Part shown: in pieces, positions 36,501 through 49,474 of the stretch
Numbering within the stretch: the first letter of the stretch is position 1
Layout: each line of letters opens with the position of its first letter
The notes under the pieces: generated by a model
What the model was told of the DNA's origin: nothing
Database searches by the model: none
The model's input: the letters and a program-made list of their open reading frames with translations, nothing else
From: Hyalella azteca
Taxonomy: Eukaryota; Arthropoda; Malacostraca; Amphipoda; Hyalellidae
Direction: 5' to 3'
DNA length: 64,000 nt
Assembly: GCF_000764305.2 (NCBI RefSeq)
Contig: NW_025947620.1
Span: 144,303 to 208,302, forward strand
Made by a program: the position numbers and the translations under genes

Positions 36501-39500
36501 TTGAAGCTAAAAAACATTTATTCAAATAGTCGACCCGCGACATTTCTAAAACCTGTTGACCTTTACACAAAACGGAACACGAGACGCGCCAACTTCACGA
36601 GAGCCGCGTATCTCTTTCAGGGGAAGCCCTAATACATTAACGGGCGACCCCAAGCGGCACAGACTTCGGGCATGGAACACGATGGTTAGACTAGTTAAAC
36701 TCTTCATTAGGCGCTCCAATAGGGTGCGACGATAGACGCCCAACGCGGCTCGGCTACGCAGAGCACACGGGAAACCAAGGGGTAGACAGGTCAAGTCGGC
36801 TCCCACGTCAGGTAAACACTGGAGGCAGTCGGCTTCTTCCAACGGTGCACGTTCACGGTACACACCTTTGAACAATCGCCTGAGAGGATCTCAGAAGCTG
36901 ACGCCACACCAGAAAAGGTCCCTCCCACCTGGGAAGCAGAATATCCCGTTAAATTTCCCAGGCAAAAATAGGAAAGAACCCCACTTCACAGTCCAATAAA
37001 CTTCATATAAATTCTGAACCGGCAATATTAACAGCGTCTGTGTAAGACTCCTACACATAAGCCGAGCCTAACCGGCAATCACAACAGGACACTAACACCT
37101 CCTCACCTCATCCACGGAAGCCAACGAACCAAATGGCCAGCCTAAAAGCGCTCAGCCCGCTCGTGACCTCGCGGCAGATTCGTTCAGAGAACACCTGCGT
37201 GTCAAACCTCTACAGCAAGTCGGTACTGTTGAGCTCGGTCTCTTGCCGAGTTATTATTCCTCCAATTGATATAAGATGAGCAAGCGGTCGAGCTTGAAAT
37301 ATGAAACTTTCCGCTTCTTTGATAGCGACTTCGGTGCAGTGCGCGACTTAGGACAAAAAAGATCTGTGGAAGTTCTCGCCTATCAAGACTATGACGGAAG
37401 GAGACTCTGAATTAGTAGGTAACGCACCTCGAAGATGCATATCGGCTGCATTATAATGGGAAATCTGCTCGGAGGAGCCGCTAACTTCTTGATAAATTTT
37501 CAGAGGAAAATATAGAGGTGATATTCGGCAGTATCACCGTATCGATCGTGAGCGGGGCTTCAATCTGAACCATGGTCATTGGGCGATAGCCAAGACTGAA
37601 ATTCGCGTTTGAACTGGAAATGTATATTGTTAAAATTCTTTATTCTATAAATTACCAGTCAATTGAACTTTATCTTTCGTTTGATGGTTCCATTATGTGG
37701 GTTCATATTGCGAATTTTAGTCCCAGCACCCTAAAAGATCACCTAAAAAACATTAGTCTCTCATGCAATAATATATACTCAGCACTCGTAACGCCATTAT
37801 AAACTGTTCAGTGTGAACCTCTTATGGTAAGGGCCGCCGGCAGAAGCCAGAAGGTATATATAAATGCAACGCAGCGCTCCCCGCTACAACACGCGCGTCT
37901 CGCCATGACCTCATGCCAGCATCTGAGGTCAGGCTGCCTCATGTACCTGAGACCTCATGCAGTGTGTATGGGGCAGCCAGCTTGCCGCTTATTTCGGGTA
38001 TCTGCCGACTGTTATATTTTTTAGCCAAGAAAAACACCAAAATGACTTTTATTTAGCTGCTGTTTTGTTAGGAAGCTGCTACACACCTTATTTAATACCA
38101 AGCAGGCTGTGGCAAGCTACCTCAGCTCGAAAAAAGACACGCAAATGGAACGCAACATGTTATACGGAGGAAATTCATATTTCCTTCGTTCCCACGGAAT
38201 CGTAATTGTTCTATTTCGCTCGAAAATGGGTTCATTTGATACGATTCTATTCAGACTGATCAAATGTTTGCTATCTCATGGTCCCTATTTTATAACTATT
38301 TTTACCTGCCCTTGTTTCATGATATTCTCGCTTGTACCTAGATATCTATACAATCATGTTTGCATCACAAGCAACAATTAATCCCATAACATCATATTTG
38401 CTTTATACTTACCTGGTATATTCAATGCCTCCATTTACAAAATGCATGCAATGCATTTGTTCCTATCGCAATAGTCTTACTCCTAATTCTGAGTATGAAC
38501 CTATCTAATTATATGTACAGTGAAACCTTGAATGGTTACATCTGCATTTGAAGAATAAAAGGAAGTGTAATTAAATAAAATAACCGACTTCCTCCTGATG
38601 ATTAATCCTAATGTAATTCATGCAATTACGTGCAATACTAAATAGATAATTCAACGTTCGATGACAATAACTCAAGTAGCATAAAATGAATATGACGGTA
38701 TTAAAATAAACAGTGAGGCATGGGTGCAGATATCAAGTCCTTGGGCAAGGGATGACGGGAGAATGCGTGATTTCATAAATACTGAAAATTTTTAAGATTA
38801 CGTGGAGAATACTTTAAAATTTCTTCAAATTCTGGGTAGAATTGGAAAAGTGATTATAATGATCTTGATATAGCTACTTATTTCCTTAGACCGGATGGAT
38901 ATCTTTCTTTCCTGCTCATTGCCCAAGTCATTTATTCTCCTGCATTTCTTCCATTCTAAATGGCCACGAAATCAAGAAAATTTTTGATGAAACAGGAAAA
39001 TAGTACCTAATATTGCGTTTTTTCTATTAATTTACAACGTAATAAATGACTCAGAAGTAACCAGATTTGTTTCAACAGGTACAGTAAAAGCTCTAAGCTA
39101 CACAAACAAACGGCTAACGGCCACCGATGATACAGTCTCTGAGATGCTGATACGCAAACATGCAGCTACTCCTACTGATTTCACTTTGGAATTCTGTATG
39201 AATGCAGTGTGCCCCGTGCCTGACTCATTCACTGTGGGTGTAGATAAATATGAACTTTGCTTCGTCAACTCTGACGGAAACGGCATCACTGGAGTAGCAG
39301 AAGATGAATTTCAAGGTAAGAACACAAGATAAGAAAATGAGATCATTTTGAACAAACAGGTCGAAGCACGCTCAAAGAACTCGTCTAATAACGTTTTTGA
39401 TTACGTTGAACGTCATGTTCAATTTATAAGAATTTCTTATTGATCAATAATAGTGATCAGTAGCATTATTATTGATCAATAATAATATCAATAACGAAGA

Positions 39501-40039
39501 TCAATTTTGTAATGAAATGAAAGGAATTTTTAACGTATGTAGTCTGGATAAGGCACAGTTTCATTCTGATAATAATAAAAACAATGGTACATACCTCATG
39601 AAAACAAGGCACTAAAATTAACTAAGATATGAATCAATACCTAACCCATCAGATGTTTGCCAGATGAATCTCTGTTCAAGCATTAAAATAACTTATTGAT
39701 GATCCTGTTACTCACGTGCTCCGCCTTCTCTGTGTAGATTTGTCACTTTCGGTCCTGGCCTCCGCCACTTCCGTCGATTTGCTCTTCGTTAACTTTGGCC
39801 CAGAAAGGAAGTACTTGATATACTCAACCGACATGCCAGACGCCGTAGATATCACAAACCAAACTCCCATCATTTTGGATTGCTCCAACCTCCCTGCGGA
39901 TACTTATTGCTATGGATTTTACGAGCCAGCGAATGGGATGCCAATGCCTAAGTTCATGGCCATCTCATACACCGATGGAAGCAATACGATAATTTCTCTA
40001 GATGCGACGGCTACAGCACAGGTGGAGCAGAAATCATAG
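30546..40039 (+). CDS. secreted Cys-containing protein, copy A (family unknown)
   Basis: Exons 30546-30615, 31759-31905, 32654-32806, 33026-33268, 39079-39315 and 39738-40039 join to 383 residues; a conserved 30-nt microexon (33364-33393) would make it 393. Exon 1 encodes a signal peptide (M-M-W-H, a Leu/Ala-rich core, then ATCIMAGRA), so the product should be exported. The mature part is rich in Thr, Val and Asp with scattered Cys. Exons 3 and 5 share a loose pattern (Y-x-L-x-F-V, G, then a Val-rich strand), suggesting repeated beta-rich modules. Every intron is in phase 1, so internal exons are interchangeable units. AATAAA lies at 40348. I do not recognise the family and assign no function. 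A diverged second gene starts at 56196. Confidence 0.75.
30905..31250 (+). repeat. 42-bp minisatellite with GT...TTGCAG in every unit
   Basis: About eight units of CCGATGGTGAATGGTGTCG plus TGTGCTCAGTGCTGTTGTTGCAG in intron 1 of the secreted gene. Each unit starts with GTGAATGG or GTGAGTGG, a possible donor, and ends with a pyrimidine-rich TGTTGTTGCAG, a possible acceptor. Copy B at 57254-57320 has only one to two units. The 42-bp length keeps several frames open, which explains the long Val/Leu/Cys open frames; they are not genes. Confidence 0.88.
33364..33393 (+). other. 30-nt microexon of the secreted gene, copy A
   Basis: CCAAAGTGATGCTCAGATCA and ten more bases lie between TTATCGCAG and GTAAGTTC. 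It enters and leaves in phase 1 like all other exons of the gene and would add ten residues (KVMLRSMKE within them). The counterpart in copy B, 59419-59448, differs by one base, with both splice sites kept. Confidence 0.6.
33394..39078. other. long intron before exon 5 of the secreted gene
   Basis: Mostly AT-rich and alignable with 59449-64000 of copy B. An AT-only run lies at 34540-34630. A stretch at about 35830-37225 is absent from copy B and is listed separately. TATATATAA at 37855-37863 with a relative in copy B (ATATAAA near 63890) looks like a TATA box but no gene follows convincingly. Confidence 0.5.
35830..37225. mobile_element. unclassified insertion in copy A
   Basis: Copy B runs from CCCCTGCTATGTGTGGCACA directly to the sequence matching 37228 onward, whereas copy A has about 1.4 kb more here, with a noticeably GC-richer right half (36540-37200). 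One minus-strand frame (36875-36546, 109 codons) is present but resembles nothing I know. No terminal repeats or target duplication were identified, so the alternative is a deletion in copy B. Confidence 0.45.
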
Positions 40040-41689
40040 TCTGATGCCGTAAATATGAAGACAATATTAATGAAAAGATTGAAAGTGTAGGTGAAGTTAA
40101 TTTCGGGGAAACAGTCCAAAAGGAGGTAAAAATTAGTATGATATTAGTAAAAAGATCTAGCTTTCACTTTTTAAAACCATAATGCACTCCTGAATTCATA
40201 GCTCAAATATACAAGCAAATTTCCAGTCTTCCCATCTATTATTCACTCTAAACTTCCACTTTCTTGCATGAAATTTAATCCATTTTATTTTCAATCAGTT
40301 GTAAATAACCAGACTTGAATACCAATGAGTTATAAAACACAAGTATCAATAAATTCAAACTGTGCTAAGTGTGCTGGTCTTAAAAAAACTATAATTAATC
40401 CCGTCGTTTCCATTTCTTTAACTGATTCTTACTTTGCATGTTGAGGAGTAAAAAATCCATTGAATGTTCGTGTTTTTCCTGTTAAGGAAATTCTGCTTAA
40501 AAACCCAATAAGTTGTTTTGGCTGCACGGACATACAGTCACGGTCACGGCAATCAAGGTGACTACCGCAGGTTATGGTTATGGTTAACTGGTTATGACTG
40601 CTCCAGCGCTCGCACCTGCGCAGCATCAGTGGTAGCACACGTAGTCAATGTAGCGTCACTTCATGCGTCACTAATTTTTGTACCTCGATTTTCCTTGTCA
40701 TATTTTTCGATCATTCAAACAGTTATTTATTATATTTATTCTGTTAAATTTGTACTCATTTTTTTTGTTAGTACTTTATCTTTCTGTTTTACTAGCATTT
40801 TCATCTAAAGAAACATCCTGCTGTTCGGGACAATTCGATTTCTAATTCGCGTCACTTTCTAATCTCTCAGTCGTGAAGCACCTTACGCTTCACTAGTCGT
40901 GTTACTTATATGACTGGTGTTCTTTATGATATTCATACATTATTGGGAGATTTGTGAATTGTAATTATTTTTGTTAGGTATAACTAGGATTAAGTAGTAT
41001 TGCCGAATCTTGTTAAGTTTATTATATTTGCTTACAGAATATTATTAGTTTACTAATACGAATTCGCTGGGTTCGTTTTTTTTTGTTCTTGCTTCTATAT
41101 TTACTCAGAATCATCAGTATCCATCAGTGCCTTCGTAATCAATAAAGTGTCAAAAATAAGAAGTTCACTTCCCTGCACTGTTAAAGTTCTGTTGTCTGGC
41201 TGGCGCTAAAGTAAGAGCGTTCGGACGCCACCGTCGCGCTTATTGCGAGACAGGCATCTCCAAATTACCGCAACATTTACGCCGTATTTCTCGACCCTAG
41301 CAGCGCCTGTACCAGACTGCCCTGGCTCGATATGTAATTGGAGGGCTGATAGACCTGCTGCAAACCACTAGCACGCGAGCGCGAGCGCGTTTAGTATTCA
41401 TATTATAGTAAATTAGTGTCTGCGTTCAAGAGTAGGTTTAGTATGGCAAATTCTTGTCCTTTACATGACTTTTTCGCTGGAGAAAAAAAACTGGTCCTTT
41501 GACCAGGTGTTATCAAAACTGACGTTGAATTGAGTAGTTATTGGATTTTTACCAGGCCCGCGCATTGGGTGATATTAGGCACTTCATGGCTGAACATGTA
41601 CAGCTGCATAACTTTATCTAGCCTGTTATTGAACGAGTTCATTGCATTTTGAAGCGTCAAATCGTGATGTAATGTGAAATCAAACACCT
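40040..41689. other. right end of duplication unit A
   Basis: 3' untranslated region of the secreted gene followed by about 1.3 kb with no recognised gene. No counterpart is visible because the matching part of copy B would lie beyond the window. Confidence 0.5.
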
Positions 41690-41985
41690 GTGACCAGGAA
41701 ACCTCCCAGTGACAACATCATCTCGGGAGCCACTATCACCCGCATCTTCCGTGACCAGAAAACTTCCCCGTGACATCATCATCTCGGGGGCCACCATCAC
41801 CCGCATCACCCGTGACCAGGTAACACATCACCCGCATCTCCCGTGACCAGGTAACTCCCCGTGACATCATCATCTCGGGGGCCACCATCACCCGCATCTC
41901 CCGTGACCAGGTAACCTCCCGTGACATCGTCATCTCAGGGACCACCATCCCGTTACATCATCTTCACGGGGACGACCAGGTACCT
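41690..41985 (+). repeat. copy B of the exon 8 donor minisatellite (exon body missing)
   Basis: Five to six units of the 60-bp repeat open copy B, but the first 110 bases of exon 8 (15458-15570) are not here. The first two units have lost the donor GT (CCAGGAAACC, CCAGAAAACT); later units keep CCAGGTAAC. One unit is shortened. Confidence 0.9.
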
Positions 41986-42265
41986 TAAGAGACACCCTGC
42001 CGTTGGATTATCTTTTTTGACGAGTTTTTCGTGTTAAGTCGTTGCTCTGAATGATCTATGGCTGTTCAAAGCGAGTTATGTTCATGTGTTTGTTGTTAGC
42101 ACGGTGTAAGCACTTCAAGTTCTGATTTAATATTTCTTTGAACTTTTTAGTTATGGTCAATTTTGCTCAAATAAATATGAATTGATTCATTATTGTTGTT
42201 GCTTTTATCTGTGTTATTACAATTAAATGCATTACATCACATGTCGCTTCCTAGTCAACAACTCG

Positions 42266-42430
42266 GTACTCTGCCAGTACATCGAGAGCCACCTCGGCCT
42301 CAAAGACTTGCTCAAACAAAAGGAACTTGCCTCGAAAAATTCAGGGTGCTGTGTTGAGGTTTGCCTTGATGTCTTTCAATGTATTACCGAGGTGAACCAC
42401 AGTCCAACAAAGTTCGACTTAAACTCTTAG
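42266..42430 (+). pseudogene. decayed copy B of TMEM268 last exon, form 1
   Basis: This keeps LCQYIESHLGLKDLLKQK and the next ten residues almost unchanged. The first half of the exon, with its acceptor, has been deleted together with 1.7 kb of intron. A second deletion (equivalent of about 17880-18030) removed the normal end, so the frame runs into former 3' sequence. It cannot act as the original last exon. Confidence 0.85.
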
Positions 42431-44333
42431 CGCCTGATGTCAATTTATTACTGTAAAACCATTCAATATTATTACCTATAACTAAATAATAATTATTGAA
42501 ATAGGTACAATAATTTAGGCAGACCATTCATAGACAAATTAATGTATAGTGTGCTGGAAGTTGAGTCTTGGTCTTCTATTTAGTGAAGTTGCAACTCTAA
42601 CAAACGAAGTGCGTCGATGTGTGAAGCGTTTGGCTTACCTAGTGTACCATAGAGCAGAGCCTGTACCTAGCTGTGCCTTAGCTCGACGTATCTGATCATC
42701 TTGATCTGATGTAACTTGAGAAAGATCTGATAAGGCGATCAACGCTCAGTCTAATAGATTTGAATTTCTTTTAACCAATTATTAAAAAAAACACGCTTAT
42801 TGACTCTGCGATATAAGTCCAGCTTACCGATGGTGGAGAGCCCAGATCATGTCGAAGTATCCAGATATTTTATGCGTTGTTAAGAAGCCTTGTTAATAGG
42901 CTCGTCATATACCAGGCTACCCCGACCTCTTCTTGATAGCCAGTTAGCGTCAATTTTATGCGGAATGATTGAAAGTAATGGAGGTCGTGAATAGCTTTAT
43001 CTTTTTGTTTTGTTAGTTATAAATTGTTTCAATTGTTTAAATGAATCAAGGAAGGATGTACGGGATGCTTTTATGTAAATCATTCTGCTATATCTAAAGT
43101 ATGTTTTTTATTTTAAATATTCACATTTAAGCTTTACTTGCCAGAATATTTGATCATGCAGATGTAAGCAAATCATAAAGTTGTATTATTAGTATTGCCA
43201 GCAATAAGCATGTTTCTAAAATGAAAATTAAATAAAAGATACTACAAAAGGATTAGGGATACAAAGGCTGATTAATTAAGAAAAAAAAATATCTTGAAAA
43301 AGTCGCTGTTGTACACACGCTGCCTAAATTAAGACAACACAATTAAGACAACGTAAACAATTTATGATGTGTTTATCTTTCATTGATAAACTGCATGCTT
43401 AAATCAGAACTAAAATTTACTGCACGTTTCCGGAGACAATATGTTGCACCGATTGCCAACGAGAAACATGCTGTTAGAATAAGAAGGAATAAATATGTTG
43501 CAGTGATTGCCATCAATCAACATGCTGTTGAGAAAGTTGGAATGCATATGCGATTGTAATTTACATAAAATATGATGTTGAGAACTTGAGCAATAAACAA
43601 GCGTGAGTTCTACAGGAACTTCGTAGTTTCACATATGTAATGTAGTCCGTCCATTCATATGCCTTATAAATTAAGTATTAGCGTTAGTGAATAAGTCTAG
43701 GTTACGTGTTATAAGTTACGGAAGCTCGTCTGAGAAGCAATCGTCGATCTGAGTAATATTTTCTTGTAGAGAAGTTTCTGTGTGATAAAATATTGTCTAC
43801 TTATACTTGGGTTGAATTTGAATAAGTTTAAGAGAGACAGATTCTGAAGAAGTCGTCTCATGCAAGTTTATTTAAGAGATTAGGATGAAGTGAACTTCTT
43901 AAATGCTGGCTTCTTAGTGAACTTCTTAAACTAAACCTATGTAAGTATTAATTATGTAAAGAGTTCGGTGGACAGTATTTGCTGTACCAAGGATTTTTAC
44001 GAATTGCCGGGTGCCAAGTTGTTCGTTAAATGACGTGTACGAGAACATCGTTAACTGAACGCGATAGAAATAGATAAGTTTTAGAGCTTAGTATTTTCTT
44101 TTGAAAATTTCTTCTTTATTGAAAATTATTGAAATAGTTTATAATATTCATTCTTTGAAACTTCCAATTGGATTTCCGTCTTGCCCTTGTGGTGCAATAA
44201 AATTTAATTATTCTATATTATTGGTTTGTGACGTTCAAAGAAATATTATCGAGTTACTATTATTGTTGAGCAGTATGCGGATTTGAAAATATAGTGTGAT
44301 CGGCTACTAACACGTGCCAGCAAGGGTGGCCCA

Positions 44334-44560
44334 GTGGTTAAAGTTCAGAGTATCAAGACTGCAGCAGATAGGCGCGGGTTCGATCCCAGCTCTGTGCGCC
44401 AGTTTCTGGTCAGAATCGGCGAGGAGGCCGGGCAGTTAAGCACAGCAGAATTGTAGCAGTGTGTTGTTTGTTCGAGACCGCAACAAGCTGTGAATGTTCT
44501 GCGATTAAAAATCGGCGCAGGCCTACGACCTAATGAACGCTGAAGCCGCTATTATTATTA
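44334..44560 (+). mobile_element. tRNA-derived SINE, only in copy B
   Basis: An A box (GGTGGCCCAGTGGTTAAAG), a B box GGTTCGATCCC at 44377-44387, a body with AGAATCGGCGAGGAGGCCGG, and a tail of ATT repeats. The matching site in copy A (about 20270) reads GCCAGCAAAGAGTTT without interruption, so this SINE inserted after the duplication. Confidence 0.85.
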
Positions 44561-46254
44561 AAGAGTTTAACGCGCTGGTAGGCGCTCTTGTCAGAGATTC
44601 TCATAAGGCTATCATTTAATATTTCCTAATTAATGAAAACTAAAGGGTATATTTATTTAAAGGTCGAATTAAGTTCAATTTTATTTTTTTCATTGAATCA
44701 ATTTAATGGTTCGAGGTGAGTTTAATTATTTTTATGGCTTTGAGTCACTAGGGTAAAACTTTTTGAGATTTGGCTGCTTAATTTTACTTTTGTGCCCTGT
44801 GGCACCTAAGTCAAAATTTTCATTGTTCAGATCAATTGTGGTTACATTGATTTTGGCTTGTCAATCAAGACCAAATCAATAGCTTTCGATGTTTTATCGT
44901 TATCCTCTCTATGCTCTTCCATGTAATGTTTGCAACAAGACAATCCCATTAATTATTTCTATTTAAAGTCAAAGCAATTTTTTCATATAATTGATTTGAA
45001 GACTTATAGTGTTAGAGCCGCTTTATTTTACTGAACATATTACCGATTAGAATCTAATTCAATGGAAGTAATAGTCTGAAACTTGAACCTTTGGATACGG
45101 CAGGTATATTCCAATTCTTGAGAATTGATTGATAATTAATTTATGACATCAAAGCTCTGTGTTGTGGTCTTCAGTTGAGGCAAGAAATAAACAATTGACG
45201 TTACCTCACTTGTTTAATTCGTAAATAACTATAAACCTACCACATACAAATATATTACGGGGTTAAATTTTGTGGCAATAACGGCCCACTTGTACTCGCT
45301 TAATTCATGAATCACTCATTAGATACTTTACTACACGTACATTGCAAATAGAGATAAGTTATAGTGCACACTACAGCCCCAACTACAGTGCTGTGTCTGG
45401 CACGCAGTCGCACGTATGTATGCACAGGATGCCCAGGTGAGAATATATCATTTAAGCTTGGCTTAATGATTGTGATATGGTTGGGAGGGCAGAGAGGTGA
45501 CGTGGCGATGGTGTCTGTAATGCCAAAATTATTATCAGTTAGGCTATCCTTTGCGAACTATTCTGTCATACCAAAGTCTTTCAAACAACGGGGCCATGGC
45601 GGCTCAATTCCACTCCGATCACAAAATGCAAGCGACTTCAGTCAATATTTTCGTAATTTAGGCTGAGTATTCAAATTTGGTTTAAATTAAATGGTACTCA
45701 AAATACTCAAAATTTAAGATCTTCCAACGAAGACCTCCATTGTATCAAATTTATATTTTTTTATTTTTGAACATTAACGTTCGTAATGAAATTTTAGATT
45801 ATCATTAATCATTTCGGGTATAATAACGAGTATTCTCCTCGTTATTATATTAGTAACAGAACTAAAAGGTTAATCCGTTCTTAACTAAGGTTAAATGGTT
45901 TACAGGAACGGCAAGTTGGCAGGATTTCTCCACAAAACTGAGAACTCCACATCTCTCTGGTTTTGACCGAATTTAACAGACAAACGAGACGATTACTTGC
46001 ACAACAAACGTAAAGACCACAACAGACTGTTATCGACTGAGGCTGATATTCGGTTGAACTTTTCTTCATATCTGTATTATTTTTTTTTCAAAACATTTGC
46101 TGAGATCAGTACTATTCAAAACATTTCTACTACAGCGTTTACAGCACCGCTTCCTTTTATCAGCGTGATTACTGTTTGGTTTGAACAATACGCTCATGTC
46201 ATTTCGGTTCTAAACAATTCTAAAACATCGCTCACAACACGGTTTTCTCGGCAG

Positions 46255-47994
46255 GACCTGAAATGCCGGCTGCTGGCGCGGTACTCCCAGCGCTGGGTCA
46301 AGTCGGTCTGCCAGAACCGCCTGCGTCTGTCCGGTGACCCAGCAGTCAACCCACCACGCTCAGCTGGTTAGTTACCACCTACAGTCCCTACAATCAGATA
46401 AATGAATGATACTTTGTTCATATGGCGATGCATTTTTTTGCCCTGTGTGGGTTATCCTGAACCAGTTCGGTCCGACAATATGTAGGGCCTATCGGTCATA
46501 CGTTTACTCTCAGTTCGTGCTGTGTATATGACAGTGTCACTTAATGTTACGCTAATATCTGACACGTCTCTAGCTCCGTGGAAAAAGATGAATCGTTTTC
46601 GATTTGCAATTAGATGCAAGTACGATTACGTTAAGGTGAACGTGTTAGAGCTATGGTTCTCGACACAAGTAAAATACTCAATGAGAATTTATAAATAATA
46701 TAATCAGCATAGTAGGAGAAAAGCTCAACGTTACTAAAGTATTAGTTAATCAACTAAGTATCTCAGAAAGAGAATCAAAATCATAATCATCTAATAGAGG
46801 CCAACGGGCACAAATAAAACTGATAAATTAATTAAATAAGACTCAAGAACTAAAAACTCAATACCTAAAGAGTAACTTAAAGTCTATCCTAGGAAGTCCT
46901 TAGAAATTTGGCTCTTGGTTGCCAGATCTTCGTAAGTATCCTGAGGACACAGTGCGTCGCGCGGAAGAAGAACAGTAACATTAGTCATTCTTATATTAAC
47001 ATAAGAAAGTAGAAATGGCCCGCAGATAAAGAATATTGGCCAGTTTGTGCATTATATTGTATGACTTTGGCTTAAAAATTATTCCTGAATGTCTTGCAGT
47101 ACAAAAGAAATGTGGAGTTCATGAGTTACCAGTTTGTATTGAAGGCTTCGCTGTGGCATCGCTCTGTACAGTCAGAGGACAAATGATTGTTCTACAGTTA
47201 ACTAAACCGATCAGCACATTTCTTACAACGTTACGTATCCTATCAAAATATGTATTTTAATATGGCAGTTGTGGGCATGATTGCTGCCCCGCCGCCCCTC
47301 GTGAGGACGTCACCCAGGCACTGTGCCGCCCTGCAGTGCCTCTGTCAGTTCATCGAGGAGCATCTCGAGTACAAGCCTCAGGGTCAGTGACACTTTTGAA
47401 CTAAAAGATAAGTTGTGTTCTATTATTGCTCGCAGTTTTTTGCCCCTTATTTTCATACTCTTTACATGTTATTTATTTATTTAGTAGAAATTATTGTAAT
47501 TTAGATATAAAATATTCGCTGCGAGCATTAGATTAACATAATAGATGATATTTTTAAATTTTCTTTTGAAGATTCGAGCTTATCACTTCGAGCTTGCCAG
47601 AGTATTTTAGTGTCTTTGCTATAGAATTACATACTTTCGCAATAAGTTTTATATGACCTATAACAATCTACCAAATGGCACATAACTATCCACGTCTACG
47701 TCAGAAAAGTAATATAACTATTTTAATGCGCTTTATGATTTCGGTGCTTCCCTTCAACTGTCCCATATCAGTTACAGCTGCTCAACGTCCATAAGATTTC
47801 AGCAGCAAATGAGAGACGAGCATAAATTTTTATGATGCAATTCATTCCTTACATTCCCAAAAACAAGGCTGATGCTCTGCAAACATAACTTCATGCAATA
47901 TATTCGCTAATGACTGAAAAAGTCATGTATATTCTCAGGTAAATGTCTCTTCTGCATCGACATGGCGCAGTCAATGCACGGGGGAGTGCTTTGA
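46255..47994 (+). CDS. alternative C-terminal TMEM268 exons (form 2), copy B
   Basis: Exons 46255-46366, 47269-47382 and 47939-47994 have the same lengths, phases and splice sites as the copy A set. Against copy A there are four base changes in the first exon (two residues altered), one silent change in the second and none in the third. The region also keeps the AATAAA-rich 3' flank. No exons 1-8 accompany this copy, so it has no start of its own. It could be a further alternative ending reached by long-range splicing, a part of an unrecognised transcript, or a silent copy kept similar by gene conversion. Confidence 0.6.
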
Positions 47995-49474
47995 TTCTAC
48001 CCAAAGTTGGACCATCACGACAGTTCCTGGCTGACGCTGTGCTGCTCTTCCTTGGGCCTCCTGGAGTCATTGTCGGGCCGATCGCCTTGTTTATTTATAT
48101 AATAAACTAATAATAAACTATCCTTTCTATGATAAACGGTCTTCCGCGAAAGCCAGTTCTTCCAAATCGCAATATTCCAAGCACCGACTTTGTTTATTCG
48201 TAAGTGAACGAAAATTATATGAATTATTTGAATTAATTTTAGTAACTCAAGTATTATAAATTTTCAAATGATTCCGTCCGTGTGAAGTGTATTAATTTAT
48301 AAGTTAATGAAGAAGTGTGGTTGAAATAGTGAATCTCAAATGTCAATAATCGACTCACCGCATCCAGCATGATCGTGTAAACAGGATCACATCCAGCTGG
48401 TAGTAAATATTTTCCAAGATTATACCCAGTATTTTTCTGCCTGAGTTTCGGTAATTTCTCATCATTTGGTTGTACTGAATCTAAGAAATGTGCGTGCAGT
48501 TTCCTTCAATTTGAAACACATGAATGACAGTTTCTTTTTTTTCTTAAATTGTTATATAGTAGGCCAATATTATAACATTTGTTATATTGTAGGCCAATAC
48601 CAACCAAATCAGAAGAGTAATGTTGAGTTACAGGGCTATGTATATTTAGCGGGTATAGCACATGTTGCCTTCGTGTTTGATGCGCGGAGAATTATTTCTG
48701 TTATTGCAACTTATACGAGATTGCAATTCTTTTGCGAACAAGTGCGCTCTCAGTTCGCAAAAGTGTTCTCACGAACACTGGGACCGTCTGATGAAAGCGT
48801 TCGTCTGGTAGCTGATTGAGAACATCTCTATAAGCTGGTCGTTGAAGACTAGCACATTCAACAAGAAATTCTCAGAGGACGAACGCTCTCGCTACCTAAT
48901 AAAATCTCACTTGTTCAAGACAACCGGAAAAATTTTGATAATTTTCCAAGAGAAAAATATACATTTCAAATAATTGTCGGTGTTTTTCTGTCCCTTCAAT
49001 CTTTGGATAAAACTTTCAATCTTGTACCTACAAAGCAAGTTAACATCGACTAGCAGGGCTCGCATAGCGATATATTGGAGCATCCGTCGAGGCTCACGAT
49101 GATGACACCTGTATTACGCTTTATCTTTATCCATTGCGGTTCATGTTGTTAGGAAGGGTGTTGAAGTAATGCGTTCAGTTGACGTAAGTTAATGTATAAC
49201 TTTATGATGTCTGGATTATTGCATGGTACATATTATAATTGATTATATTATAACTTAACGAATTGATTCAACGTTACAGCAAAAAAAAGTAATAAGAGAA
49301 AAGTTGGCACTACCACGAAAAATGCAACGTATTTCACGAACAAAGAATTTCTACATTGAGTTGCAAGTGAACCGTGTCTATGGTAATGTTGCTGCTTTAT
49401 GTAATTGAAGGCAGGACTTATAGAAATAATAAAATAATATGCGTTTAAAAATTACTCTCTGGAGACAACACTTC

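Noticed and set aside
37824..38024. Gene with TATA box near 37855
   Set aside because: The frame is not conserved in copy B (63860 onward) and resembles nothing; only the TATA-like sequence is shared.
44334..44400. Functional tRNA gene
   Set aside because: A and B boxes are present but there is no cloverleaf with a proper acceptor stem; the context and second copies show it is a SINE head.
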